This document shows, piece by piece, positions 25,840-34,178 of a DNA stretch of 64,000 nucleotides. The position numbers and the translations under genes are program-made. The DNA is from Cribrihabitans_A pelagius (GTDB taxonomy: Bacteria > Pseudomonadota > Alphaproteobacteria > Rhodobacterales > Rhodobacteraceae), in assembly GCF_048820915.1 (NCBI RefSeq), contig NZ_JBMERR010000018.1:44613-108612 (forward strand), given 5' to 3'. The notes under the pieces were generated by a model, which made no database searches, was not told the origin of the DNA, and saw only the letters and a list, made by a program, of their open reading frames with translations. Position 1 is the stretch's first letter, and each line of letters starts with the position of its first letter.

Positions 25840-25933
25840 GGCGCGGAGTCTAGAGCGCCGGGGCGGCGCGTGCCAGCACCCTTGTGCAGCCGGGCGCGCC
25901 GGACGTGGTCTGCGGAGCCCAGGCCGCAAACAG

Positions 25934-25961
25934 CCGGGCGCCGCGCACGCGCGGCGCCCGG
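25934..25961. terminator. Very GC-rich hairpin between MORN gene and patatin gene
   Basis: CCGGGCGCCGCGC and GCGCGGCGCCCGG are exact reverse complements separated by 2 bases (effective 12-bp stem with 4-base loop). It is about 100 bp beyond the end of the MORN-repeat gene on the minus strand and could terminate its transcript, although no T-run follows. The flanking GGCGCCCGGCCCAA also appears near 36,090. Confidence 0.5.
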
Positions 25962-26061
25962 CCCAAGGCCGGTCCGGATGCGCTGGCGCAAGCCAGCGGG
26001 TCCGGCGGGCGCGGGAGCCCGCCCCGTGCGCCGGGCGAGGATGGTTGTTCAGGCGGGGGGC

Positions 26062-27531
26062 TCAGTCGCTGCCGGGCTGCCCGGTTTCTGCCGTCTCTGC
26101 CGCGCCGCTTTCGGAGGCGGCGGCGCCTTCGCGGACCAGGGCACCGTTCTCCCAGGTGCCTTCGGTTTTCTGGCCGGTGGCGTATTTCATCGTGCCCGGA
26201 CCCTGGCGCTTGCCGTTTACGAACTGGCCCTCGTAGACATCGCCATTGGCATAGGTGGCCACGCCGTTGCCGCTGATCTTGCCTTCCTGCCATTCGCCTT
26301 CATAGACGAAACCGTCGGGCATCTCGATCCGGCCCTGGCCGTGGCGCTGGCTGTTGGCAAAGCTGCCGGTATAGACCGAGCCGTCGGAATAGGTGACCTT
26401 GGCCTCTCCGTGGCGCTGGCCGTCCAGCCAGCCGCCCTCGTAGCGGTAGCCGTCGGTATAGGTCATTACGCCCTGGCCGTGGTTGCGGGCGTTCTTGAAC
26501 GCGCCGGTGTAGACCACGCCGTTGGGGTAGGTGGCGGTGCCTTCGCCCTCGATCACCCCGGCCACCCAGCTGCCTTCATAGGTAGAGCCGTCGGGATAGG
26601 TGATCTTGCCCTCGCCCTCGGCGAGGTCGTCGCGGAAGGCGCCTTCGTAGACCGAGCCGTCGGGGTAGGTGGCCTTGCCCTCACCCTCGATCTGCCCGGC
26701 CGCCCATTCGCCGGTGTAGCTGTAGCCGTCGGTCTTGGTGAAGGTGCCGGTGCCGTGGCGCAGGTCGTCCTCGAATGCGCCCTCGTAGACGTCGCCATTG
26801 GCGTGGGTCTGCTTGCCTGCGCCCTCGCGGCGGCCCTCGGCCAGGGTGCCTTCGTAGATGTCGCCGTTGGGCTGCACCAGCTTGCCGGTGCCATGCATCT
26901 GGTTGGCGCCCCATTCGCCCTCGTAGACCAGCCCGTCCGGCATCACCAGCTTGCCCTGGCCTTCGAGCTGGCCGTCCGCGACGCTGCCCTCGTAGGTGGA
27001 GCCGTCGGGGTAGGTGATGCTGGCCTCGCCCTGCTTGCGGCCGTTCACCCAGGCGCCGTCGTAGACATAGCCGTTGGGGTTCTCCATCACGCCCTGGCCG
27101 TGATGTTCGCCCTCGGCAAAGCCGCCCTCATAACGCACGCCGTTGGCATAGACCGCGACGCCTTCGCCGTGGATCTCGCCGTCTTTCCACGTGCCCTCGT
27201 AGGTGCCGCCGTCGGCAAAGGTGATCCGCCCCATGCCTTCCGGCTTGCCGCGGGCAAACTCGCCTTCGTAGACCGAGCCGTCGGGAAAGCGCGCAACGCC
27301 GCGGCCGCGGATCTCGCCCTCGACCCAGTCGCCGGTGTATTCATAGCCGCTGGGCAGCGTGTAGGTGCCGGTGCCATGCTGCAGCCCGCCCTTGAAGGTG
27401 CCTTCGTAGACGCCGCCGATCTCGTCCTGGGTGGTGATCACCTTGCCGTCCTGTGCTTGCGCCTGCGCCAGCGCCGGAGCGGCCAGCGCCAGGAGGGAAG
27501 TGAATGCCAATGCGGTGCCAAAACGGGTCAT
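26062..27531 (-). CDS. Exported protein of about 19 MORN repeats
   Basis: A 489-residue protein: signal peptide to about residue 23 (LALAAPALAQAQA), then 18 complete 23-residue MORN repeats plus a partial one, each close to YEGxFxxGxxxGxGxxxxxDG, for example YEGAFRDDLAEGEGKITYPDG. The array runs almost to the end, leaving a short Glu/Ala-rich tail. MORN repeats form extended beta-sheet rods that bind phospholipid or other proteins. ATG at 27531 is preceded by GAGGCTTT; a TTG one codon earlier is less likely. Secretion to the periplasm is expected; the partner is unknown. Confidence 0.93.
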   Translation of the reverse strand: MTRFGTALAFTSLLALAAPALAQAQAQDGKVITTQDEIGGVYEGTFKGGLQHGTGTYTLPSGYEYTGDWVEGEIRGRGVARFPDGSVYEGEFARGKPEGMGRITFADGGTYEGTWKDGEIHGEGVAVYANGVRYEGGFAEGEHHGQGVMENPNGYVYDGAWVNGRKQGEASITYPDGSTYEGSVADGQLEGQGKLVMPDGLVYEGEWGANQMHGTGKLVQPNGDIYEGTLAEGRREGAGKQTHANGDVYEGAFEDDLRHGTGTFTKTDGYSYTGEWAAGQIEGEGKATYPDGSVYEGAFRDDLAEGEGKITYPDGSTYEGSWVAGVIEGEGTATYPNGVVYTGAFKNARNHGQGVMTYTDGYRYEGGWLDGQRHGEAKVTYSDGSVYTGSFANSQRHGQGRIEMPDGFVYEGEWQEGKISGNGVATYANGDVYEGQFVNGKRQGPGTMKYATGQKTEGTWENGALVREGAAASESGAAETAETGQPGSD

Positions 27532-27700
27532 CAAAGCCTCTGCCTGCCGGGGGGAATGGTGCGGCTGCCTATACGGGTGCTTCTGGGGAAACTATGCCAC
27601 GCTGGCCGGCGCCGCAATGTCTTTTGCCCCGGTGGTCTTTTCCTTGCCGGCCAATCTGGTAAATGGCTGTAGGAGCGAATTGCAGAAGGCCCAACGCAAG

Positions 27701-29359
27701 ATGGCAGATCATTTCCGGGTGACCCTCGCCCAGCTCAATCCGACCGTGGGCGATCTGGCGGGCAACGCCGCCAAGGCCCGGGCCGCCTGGGAAGAGGCGC
27801 GCGCCGCGGGTGCGGGCCTGGTGGCGTTGCCGGAGATGTTCATCACCGGCTACAACACGCAGGACCTGGTGATGAAGCCGGTGTTCCACCAGTCGGCCAT
27901 TGCCGAGGTGCAGAAGCTGGCCGCGGACTGCGCCGACGGGCCGGCGCTGGCAATCGGCGGGCCTTGGGTGGAGGGCGGCCGGCTCTACAACGCCTATCTG
28001 ATCCTGAAAGGCGGCAAGATCGCCGCCCGCAGCCTCAAGCATCATCTGCCGAACGAGACCGTGTTTGACGAGGTGCGCCTGTTTGCCTCCGGCCCCCTGG
28101 GCGGGCCTTTCGCGGTGGAGGGCGTGCGCATCGGCTCGCCGATCTGCGAGGACAGCTGGCACGAGGATGTGGCCGAAACCCTGGCCGAAACCGGCGCCGA
28201 GTTCCTGCTGGTGCCCAATGGCTCGCCCTACTTCCGCAACAAGATGGAGGTGCGCTTCAACCACATGGTGGCGCGCTCGGTTGAGACGCACCTGCCGCTG
28301 ATCTACCTCAACATGGCGGGCGGGCAGGATGATCAGGTGTTCGACGGCGGCTCCTTTGTGCTGAACCCCGGCGGCGCGCTGGCGGTGCAGATGCCGGTGT
28401 TCGACGAATGCATCAGCCATGTGGATCTCAACCGCACCGATGAGGGCTGGCGCGTGGCCGAGGGCGATAAGGCGCATATGCCGGACGAGTGGGAGCAGGA
28501 CTACCGTGTGATGGTGGAGTCCTTGCGCGATTATATAGGCAAGACAGGCTTCAAGAAGGCTCTGCTGGGTCTGTCGGGCGGTGTCGACTCGGCGATCGTT
28601 GCGGCAATTGCCGTCGATGCGCTGGGGGCGGAAAACGTCCGCTGCGTGATGCTGCCTTCGGAATACACCAGCCAGGAGTCGCTTGACGATGCCGAGGCCG
28701 TCGCCAAGGCACTCGGCGTGCATTACGACTACGTGCCGATCAGCGAAGGCCGCGCCGCAATCACCAATACGCTCGCGCCGCTGTTTCAGGGCCGCGATGC
28801 GGATATCACCGAGGAAAACATCCAGTCCCGCCTGCGCGGGCTGCTGCTGATGGCGATGTCGAACAAGTTCGGCGAGATGCTGCTCACCACCGGCAACAAG
28901 TCCGAGGTCGCGGTCGGCTATGCCACCATCTATGGCGACATGAACGGTGGCTACAATCCGCTCAAGGATCTCTACAAGACCCGGGTGTTCGAGACCTGCC
29001 GCTGGCGCAACGCCAACCACCGCCCCTGGATGAAGGGCCCGGCGGGCGAGGTGATCCGCCCCAACGTGATCGACAAGCCGCCAAGCGCGGAGCTGCGCGA
29101 GGATCAGAAGGACAGCGACAGCCTGCCGGACTACCCCGAGCTGGACGCGATCCTGACGATCCTAGTGGATGGCGAGGGTTCGATTGCCGATTGCGTCGCC
29201 GCGGGGTTTGACCGGGAAGCCGCCAAGCGGGTCGAGCATCTGCTCTACATCAGCGAATACAAGCGCTTCCAGTCGGCGCCGGGGGCCCGGCTGACACCGC
29301 GGGCGTTCTGGCTCGACCGCCGCTACCCGATCGTCAACCGCTGGCGCGACCCGACCTGA
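27701..29359 (+). CDS. nadE: Glutamine-dependent NAD+ synthetase
   Basis: A 552-residue two-domain enzyme completing NAD synthesis by amidating deamido-NAD with glutamine nitrogen. The N-terminal nitrilase-type glutaminase has ALPEMFITGYN (catalytic Glu), SLKHHLPNETVFDE (Lys) and SPICEDSWHED (nucleophile Cys near residue 149). The C-terminal synthetase has the PP-loop LGLSGGVDSAIVAAIAVDAL near residue 290, ENIQSRLRG and TTGNKSEVAVGYATIYGDM. ATG 27701 begins the conserved domain; its ribosome binding site is weak, and the open frame upstream has no homology. It is divergent from the MORN gene. Confidence 0.97.
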   Translation: MADHFRVTLAQLNPTVGDLAGNAAKARAAWEEARAAGAGLVALPEMFITGYNTQDLVMKPVFHQSAIAEVQKLAADCADGPALAIGGPWVEGGRLYNAYLILKGGKIAARSLKHHLPNETVFDEVRLFASGPLGGPFAVEGVRIGSPICEDSWHEDVAETLAETGAEFLLVPNGSPYFRNKMEVRFNHMVARSVETHLPLIYLNMAGGQDDQVFDGGSFVLNPGGALAVQMPVFDECISHVDLNRTDEGWRVAEGDKAHMPDEWEQDYRVMVESLRDYIGKTGFKKALLGLSGGVDSAIVAAIAVDALGAENVRCVMLPSEYTSQESLDDAEAVAKALGVHYDYVPISEGRAAITNTLAPLFQGRDADITEENIQSRLRGLLLMAMSNKFGEMLLTTGNKSEVAVGYATIYGDMNGGYNPLKDLYKTRVFETCRWRNANHRPWMKGPAGEVIRPNVIDKPPSAELREDQKDSDSLPDYPELDAILTILVDGEGSIADCVAAGFDREAAKRVEHLLYISEYKRFQSAPGARLTPRAFWLDRRYPIVNRWRDPT

Positions 29360-29471
29360 GGCGCACGCCGGCGCCGCTGTTGCGGCGGCAAATCCACACT
29401 CTCCGTTTGTGCCGCAGCATGTGCCGCATGTGCGCTGGACCGCCTGCCGCCGCGCGGGCATAGAGGCTGTC

Positions 29472-30803
29472 ATGCCGGGACCGAAACTGCCGCATTTCCA
29501 ATCCGATCTGGCCTTGCCCAAGGCCGTCGATGCCGTGGTAATCGGCGGCGGAATCATCGGCGCGGCCACCGCGCTGGAGCTCGCGGAACGTGGCCATTCC
29601 GTGCTTCTGTGCGAGAAGGGCCAGATCGCGGGCGAGCAGAGCTCGCGCAATTGGGGCTGGGTGCGGATCGCCTGCCGCGACCCGCGGGAGATCCCGCTGA
29701 TGGCCGCGGCGCTGGACCTGTGGGAGGGCTTGGACGCGCGCACCGGGCATGCCACCGGGTTCACCCGGTCGGGCATCCTCTACGCGGCGGAAACATCCCG
29801 GCGGGAGGCCGAGCTTGCGCGCTGGCTCGGGAACCTCGACGGCCTGGGCCTCGGCGCGCAGATGTTGCGGGGCGAGGCGCTGGAGGCGCTTCTGCCGGGC
29901 CACCGGACCCGCACAACCGCGGCGCTTCATACACCGATGGACGGGCGCGCCGAGCCGCAGCTGGCCACACATGCCATCGCCAATGCGGCCCGCGCCGCAG
30001 GCGCCAAGGTGATGACCGAATGCGCGGTGCGCAGCGTGGAGACGTCGGCGGGCCGGATCAGCGGCGTGATGACCGAGCGCGGACGGGTGGCCTGCTCGGC
30101 CGTGGTGGTGGCAGGCGGCGCCTGGTCGCGGCTGTTCCTCGGCAATGCAGGCATCGCGCTGCCGCAGCTGAAGCTGCTGAACTCGGTCTTGCGCACCTCG
30201 CCGGTGCAGGGCGGGCCGGAGGTGGCGCTGCGCACCGGGGCGCTTGGCCTGCGCAGGCGGGCCGATGGCGGCTACACCGTCTCCCACGCGCTGGAGAACA
30301 TGGTCGATATCGTGCCCGACAGCTTCCGCCTCGGCTGGCAGTTCCTGCCGAGCCTGCGGCACGAGTGGCGGGCGCTGCAGTTCCGCCTGACGGGCCGCTG
30401 GCGCGAGGAGGCGGCACAGGCGCGGCGCTGGCAGCCGCATCAGACCACGCCCTTCGAAGAGTGCCCGGTGCTGGACCCGGCGCCCTCGCAGAAGGCGCTG
30501 CGGAGCGGCTGGGCGGCCGCGCAGAAGGCATTTCCGGTCTTGGAGCGCGCCGATGTAGTGCAAAGCTGGGGCGGGATGATCGACGTCACCCCGGACGGCC
30601 TCCCGGTGATTTCCCCGGCCGATGACGTGCCGGGGCTGTTCATCGCCACCGGCTTCAGCGGCCATGGCTTTGGCATCGGCCCGGCGGCTGGGCGGCTGGC
30701 GGCGGATCTGGTGACGGGGGATGCGCCCATTGTGGCGCCGCAGGACTTCCGCCTGTCGCGTTTCAGCGATGGCAGCCGTCCGCGGCCGCAGAGCGGGTAC
30801 TGA
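29472..30803 (+). CDS. DadA-like FAD-dependent oxidoreductase
   Basis: A 443-residue DAO-superfamily flavoprotein. The dinucleotide loop VVIGGGIIGAATALELAERG is at residues 22-41, the second strand gives LLCEKGQIAGEQSSRNWGWV (RNWGW is characteristic of D-amino-acid-dehydrogenase-like members), and the C-terminal SWGGMIDVTPDGLPVIS plus TGFSGHGFGIGPAAGRLAADL closes the FAD site. It should oxidise an amine or D-amino acid; the substrate is not predictable. It follows nadE by 112 bp with its own weak ribosome binding site and converges on the diguanylate cyclase gene with only 15 bp between. Confidence 0.9.
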   Translation: MPGPKLPHFQSDLALPKAVDAVVIGGGIIGAATALELAERGHSVLLCEKGQIAGEQSSRNWGWVRIACRDPREIPLMAAALDLWEGLDARTGHATGFTRSGILYAAETSRREAELARWLGNLDGLGLGAQMLRGEALEALLPGHRTRTTAALHTPMDGRAEPQLATHAIANAARAAGAKVMTECAVRSVETSAGRISGVMTERGRVACSAVVVAGGAWSRLFLGNAGIALPQLKLLNSVLRTSPVQGGPEVALRTGALGLRRRADGGYTVSHALENMVDIVPDSFRLGWQFLPSLRHEWRALQFRLTGRWREEAAQARRWQPHQTTPFEECPVLDPAPSQKALRSGWAAAQKAFPVLERADVVQSWGGMIDVTPDGLPVISPADDVPGLFIATGFSGHGFGIGPAAGRLAADLVTGDAPIVAPQDFRLSRFSDGSRPRPQSGY

Positions 30804-30818
30804 GCGGATGCTGCGGGG

Positions 30819-32438
30819 CTACTCGCTGCCGCCCTCCGCCGCGTCGCGCACGCAGTTCCGGCCCGCGTCCTTGGCGGCGTAAAGCGCCCGGTCCGCCGCG
30901 GTCAGCAGGTCCTGCGGCAGGTTTGCGTCCTCGGGATAGCCCGCGACGCCCACCGACACCGTGACCCGCGGCAGCGTCTCCGCGCCATAGCGCAGCTTCA
31001 GCCCGCTCACCGCCGCGCGCAGCTCTTCGGCGGCGTGCAGGGCCTGCTCGTTGTCGGTGTCGGGCAGAAAGACGGCGAACTCCTCGCCGCCGAAACGGCA
31101 GCAGATCTCGCCGTGCCGGAACAGTTCGCCAAGAAGGTCGCCGATGCCGCGCAGCACCACATCGCCCGCGTCATGGCCGTGGCTGTCGTTGAAGTCCTTG
31201 AACCGGTCCGCATCGAAGCTGAGCAGCGCCGCCTGGCCCATGCGCCGCCCGGTCAGCGTCAGCTCGCTGCGGATCGCGTTCAGGAAATGGCGGCGGTTGA
31301 AAAGCCCGGTCAGCGGGTCGCGGGTGGACTGATGGTGCAGTTCATCGCGCAGCTTCACGTTGGCCACCGCCAGCGAGATATGCTCGCTGCACTGCATTGC
31401 CAGCCGGTGCGCCGCGGCGCTGCGTTCGGGGTTGGTGTCGGGCGCGAACTTCACATGCATCAGCCCCACGGTGTTGCCATGCGCGACGATCGGCACGCAG
31501 ACATATTCGCTCTCCGGTGCGCTGCTGCCCGTTTGGCCGACATGGGCGCAGGCAAAGGAGATCGCATCCATCCGGTAACGGTACTGCCGCCCGCGCCTGA
31601 GCGACCAGCAAGAATCCGGTAAGATGTGGTCCCGCAATGCGCGCGACGACCAGCTGCAGACCCCGTCCAGCACATCGCGGGAGTTCGAGTAGATATAGAG
31701 CTCGCCCTGCGAGCCCGGCAGGATCTGCTGCATGAAGGCGGCGACGATCTGGTAGAGTTCCTCCAGCGACTTGCAGCATTGCAGCCATTCGTCGAGCTCC
31801 GACAGCAGCCGCGCCTCCTTGCGCCAGGCCTGTTCCGCCGCGAGGCTCTTGAGCGCGGTGAGTTCGGCTTCCTCGGCCTTCTGCTTGGCCTCGGTCAGCT
31901 CGCGGGCGTCGCGCTGCGCCTGGCTCACGTCGCGGTAGCTGGTGACATGGCCACCGCCCGCCAGCCGCCGTGACTCGATTGCCAGGATGCGGCCCGACGG
32001 CATGTAGCGATGCGCGGTGAAGGCGGTCTTGTTCGAGGCGTAATCTGCTTGTCCTTGGGCGGCGCTGGCCCCGGTAACATCGCCGCGCGCCACCGCCGCA
32101 CTGAAGAAATCGGCGCGCGGCAGCCCGGTGTAGATGTCCCCCGGCTGCAGTTCCAGCACGGTGAGCAGGCGGGCATTGAACATCTCGCAGCAGCCCTTTG
32201 CATTCCAGACGATAATGCCCTGCTCCAGCTTGTCCAGGATGTCGCGCAGCCGTGCCTCTTCGGGCGGCGGCAGTCGCTTGCCCTTCGCGGCAGGGTCCTC
32301 CGCAGACGCGTCCTTTGCGCGGGCGGCCGCACCTCCGGGGACTGACCCCGGGGCTGAAGAGGGTTCTGCCGCCGCATCGGGGCCTGCCGGCCCGCTGCCT
32401 TCCGGCAGGGGCCAGCTGCCGGAGGCAGAAAAATCATT
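30819..32438 (-). CDS. Diguanylate cyclase with PAS-like and GAF-like sensor domains
   Basis: About 539 residues. After a Pro/Ala-rich disordered start (to about 50), a PAS-7-like domain follows (ILDKLEQGIIVWNAKGCCEM), a coiled-coil linker (AKQKAEEAELTALKSLAAEQ), a GAF-like domain (VCVPIVAHGNTVGLMHVKF) and a C-terminal GGDEF domain (DPLTGLFNRRHF; catalytic CRFGGEEFAVFLP). The active motif is GGEEF, compatible with cyclic-di-GMP synthesis. The allosteric I-site position holds RHGE instead of RxxD, so product inhibition may be altered. There is no transmembrane helix, so it is cytosolic. The start is uncertain: ATG at 32438 is chosen; ATG at 32465 is possible. Confidence 0.92.
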   Translation of the reverse strand, partial: NDFSASGSWPLPEGSGPAGPDAAAEPSSAPGSVPGGAAARAKDASAEDPAAKGKRLPPPEEARLRDILDKLEQGIIVWNAKGCCEMFNARLLTVLELQPGDIYTGLPRADFFSAAVARGDVTGASAAQGQADYASNKTAFTAHRYMPSGRILAIESRRLAGGGHVTSYRDVSQAQRDARELTEAKQKAEEAELTALKSLAAEQAWRKEARLLSELDEWLQCCKSLEELYQIVAAFMQQILPGSQGELYIYSNSRDVLDGVCSWSSRALRDHILPDSCWSLRRGRQYRYRMDAISFACAHVGQTGSSAPESEYVCVPIVAHGNTVGLMHVKFAPDTNPERSAAAHRLAMQCSEHISLAVANVKLRDELHHQSTRDPLTGLFNRRHFLNAIRSELTLTGRRMGQAALLSFDADRFKDFNDSHGHDAGDVVLRGIGDLLGELFRHGEICCRFGGEEFAVFLPDTDNEQALHAAEELRAAVSGLKLRYGAETLPRVTVSVGVAGYPEDANLPQDLLTAADRALYAAKDAGRNCVRDAAEGGSE

Positions 32439-32563
32439 CATGACGGTGCCCACACTTACTTGCATCAAGGTTTCACGCTGGCATAACGGAGGTAAGCCCT
32501 TCCTGAACACAGGCAGGTGCGGTCACTGCAAAATGCCGCGCATTTTGCTCAAAACGCGAAGGC

Positions 32564-33508
32564 CTAGCCCATCATTTGGTAGCCGACAGGCACAAAGCGG
32601 AAACCCTCGCCGCGCGCCTCGACAAAACCTGCGGCGGGGAAGGGCATGTGGTAGCCGATCATCGGCATCCGCTCGGCGGCGAGCATTCCAAGCACCCGGC
32701 GGCGGGACACGGTGGCGGCGGCTTTGTCCATGTCGAATTGCACCTCCCACTCCGGGTGTGCGAAGCTCCAAACGTAGTGGTTGGCCAGATCCGCGGTGAG
32801 GAGCAGCTGCTGGCCGCCGCTGTCCAGAAGATAGCCCATGTGGCCCGGCGTGTGGCCGAAGGAGGCCATCGCGGTGATGCCCGGCGCCACGCTGCCGCCA
32901 TCATCGAGGAAGCTGGTCTTCTCGGCCAGCGGTTTCATGTTCTTGGCAAATAGGTCCCCCACCCGGTGGCCCGGCTCCACCCCGGCCCAGTAGTCATATT
33001 CGGCCTGGCCGGTCACATAGGCAGCATTGGCAAAGACGGGGGCGCCGTCCTGCATCAGCCCGCCGATATGATCGGGATGCATGTGGGTGATGACCACGGT
33101 CGTGATGTCCCCGGGCGCAACCCCGGCTGCCGAGAGCGCCGCCTGCAACCCGCCCTGGCCCAGCCCGGTGTCGAACAGGATCCTGGCATCGCCGGTCTCC
33201 ACCAGCGTCGGTGTGAAGAAGAACTGCGCGGTGTCGGGGGATATGAAGTTCTCCCGGGAGACTTCGGCAAAGGCCTCGTCCGTGGCACCGCCGCCGAAAA
33301 TTTCCTTGGCGCCCTCGCGCGGCAGGCTGCCGTCCAAAAGCGTGGTGACTGTGAGATCGCCGAGCCGGAAGCGGCGCAGCGGCGCGGCGGGGCCGGTCGC
33401 GGCAGCGGCCTCTTGTGCCCGGGCTGCGGGAACGGTCAGGGGCAGGGCCGCGGCGGGCAGGGCGGCCGCGGCGGCCAGGGCGGCGCGGCGGGAGAGGGGG
33501 GCACTCAT
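32564..33508 (-). CDS. Exported MBL-fold metallo-hydrolase
   Basis: A 314-residue metallo-beta-lactamase-fold protein. The N-terminus MSAPLSRRAALAAAAALPAA carries twin Arg followed by a hydrophobic stretch and an ARAQ cleavage site, suggesting Tat export. Metal ligands are THMHPDHIGG (His142, His144, Asp146, His147), the later GHTPGHMGY and the TADL Asp. The DTGLGQGG loop belongs to the lactonase/quorum-quenching-like subgroup, but the substrate is not assignable. ATG 33508 is preferred over a TTG two codons upstream. It is divergent from the DUF1801 gene. Confidence 0.9.
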   Translation of the reverse strand: MSAPLSRRAALAAAAALPAAALPLTVPAARAQEAAAATGPAAPLRRFRLGDLTVTTLLDGSLPREGAKEIFGGGATDEAFAEVSRENFISPDTAQFFFTPTLVETGDARILFDTGLGQGGLQAALSAAGVAPGDITTVVITHMHPDHIGGLMQDGAPVFANAAYVTGQAEYDYWAGVEPGHRVGDLFAKNMKPLAEKTSFLDDGGSVAPGITAMASFGHTPGHMGYLLDSGGQQLLLTADLANHYVWSFAHPEWEVQFDMDKAAATVSRRRVLGMLAAERMPMIGYHMPFPAAGFVEARGEGFRFVPVGYQMMG

Positions 33509-33626
33509 GAGCAAAACCTCGCTATCGGATGACCCCGGGAAGACTAGGCCGGGCCAGCGCGGCGGCTGTTAACATTCCCGTGAGGCTGCTACCCTGGTCC
33601 CACCCCACCGTATCGGGAGGCAGGAC

Positions 33627-34055
33627 ATGAGCAGCAACAAGACGGTGCCCACGGGCGCCAGCGTCGAAGACTTTCTCGCCACTGTCGAGCCGCCCCGCAA
33701 GGCGGCGGAGGCGCAGGAGCTCGACGCGCTGTTCCGCCGGGCGACGGGCATTGCTCCGCAGATGTGGGGGAGCGCCATCGTCGGCTACGGGCGCTACCAC
33801 TACCGCTACAAGACCGGACGCGAGGGCGATTTCCTGGCCACCGGCTTTGCCCCGCGCAAGGCAAATTTCTCGATCTACATCATGCCGGGCTATCAGGACT
33901 ATGGCGCCATTCTTGCGCGGCTCGGCAGGCACAAGCTGGGCAGAAGCTGCCTCTATGTGAACAAGCTCGCCGATATCGACACTGACGTGCTGGCAGAGCT
34001 GATCGCGTCGGGTCTCAGGGATCTTGATGCGATCTGGCCGGTGCACCCGGCCTGA
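33627..34055 (+). CDS. DUF1801 (YdhG-like) protein
   Basis: A 142-residue cytosolic protein matching the DUF1801 pattern: early SVEDFLATVEPPRKAAEAQELDALFRRATG, central MWGSAIVGYGRYHYRY and FSIYIMPGYQDYGAILARLG, then GRSCLYVNKLADIDTDVLAELI. The fold resembles YdhG, of unknown biochemical role. A GGGAGGC lies 9 bases before the ATG. No operon partner; a copy of the recurrent short motif follows the stop. Confidence 0.85.
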   Translation: MSSNKTVPTGASVEDFLATVEPPRKAAEAQELDALFRRATGIAPQMWGSAIVGYGRYHYRYKTGREGDFLATGFAPRKANFSIYIMPGYQDYGAILARLGRHKLGRSCLYVNKLADIDTDVLAELIASGLRDLDAIWPVHPA

Positions 34056-34059
34056 CTTG

Positions 34060-34096
34060 CCCCTTCACCTTTGCGGAAAATACTCCCGCCGGAGGC
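34060..34096 (-). repeat. Recurrent intergenic motif, minus-strand copy
   Basis: Read on the minus strand it begins GCCTCCGGCGGGAGTATTTT and continues CCGCAAAGGTGAAGGGG. The first twelve bases equal those of the copy at 9447, and the GAGTATTTT core equals the copy at 5798. It lies directly after the DUF1801 stop codon. Confidence 0.55.
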
Positions 34097-34178
34097 TCGC
34101 GCCAAAGGCGCGTTCGCGGGGGCGAAACTGGACAAAGCCCCGCCCATGTGACAAGCCGTCGGCAACAGGAGACATGTG

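Noticed and set aside
25306..27672. A 788-residue + strand frame with regular hydrophobic repeats antisense to the MORN gene
   Set aside because: Its apparent repeats are the reverse complement of the MORN repeats; the minus strand frame has a signal peptide, a ribosome binding site and a known repeat family.
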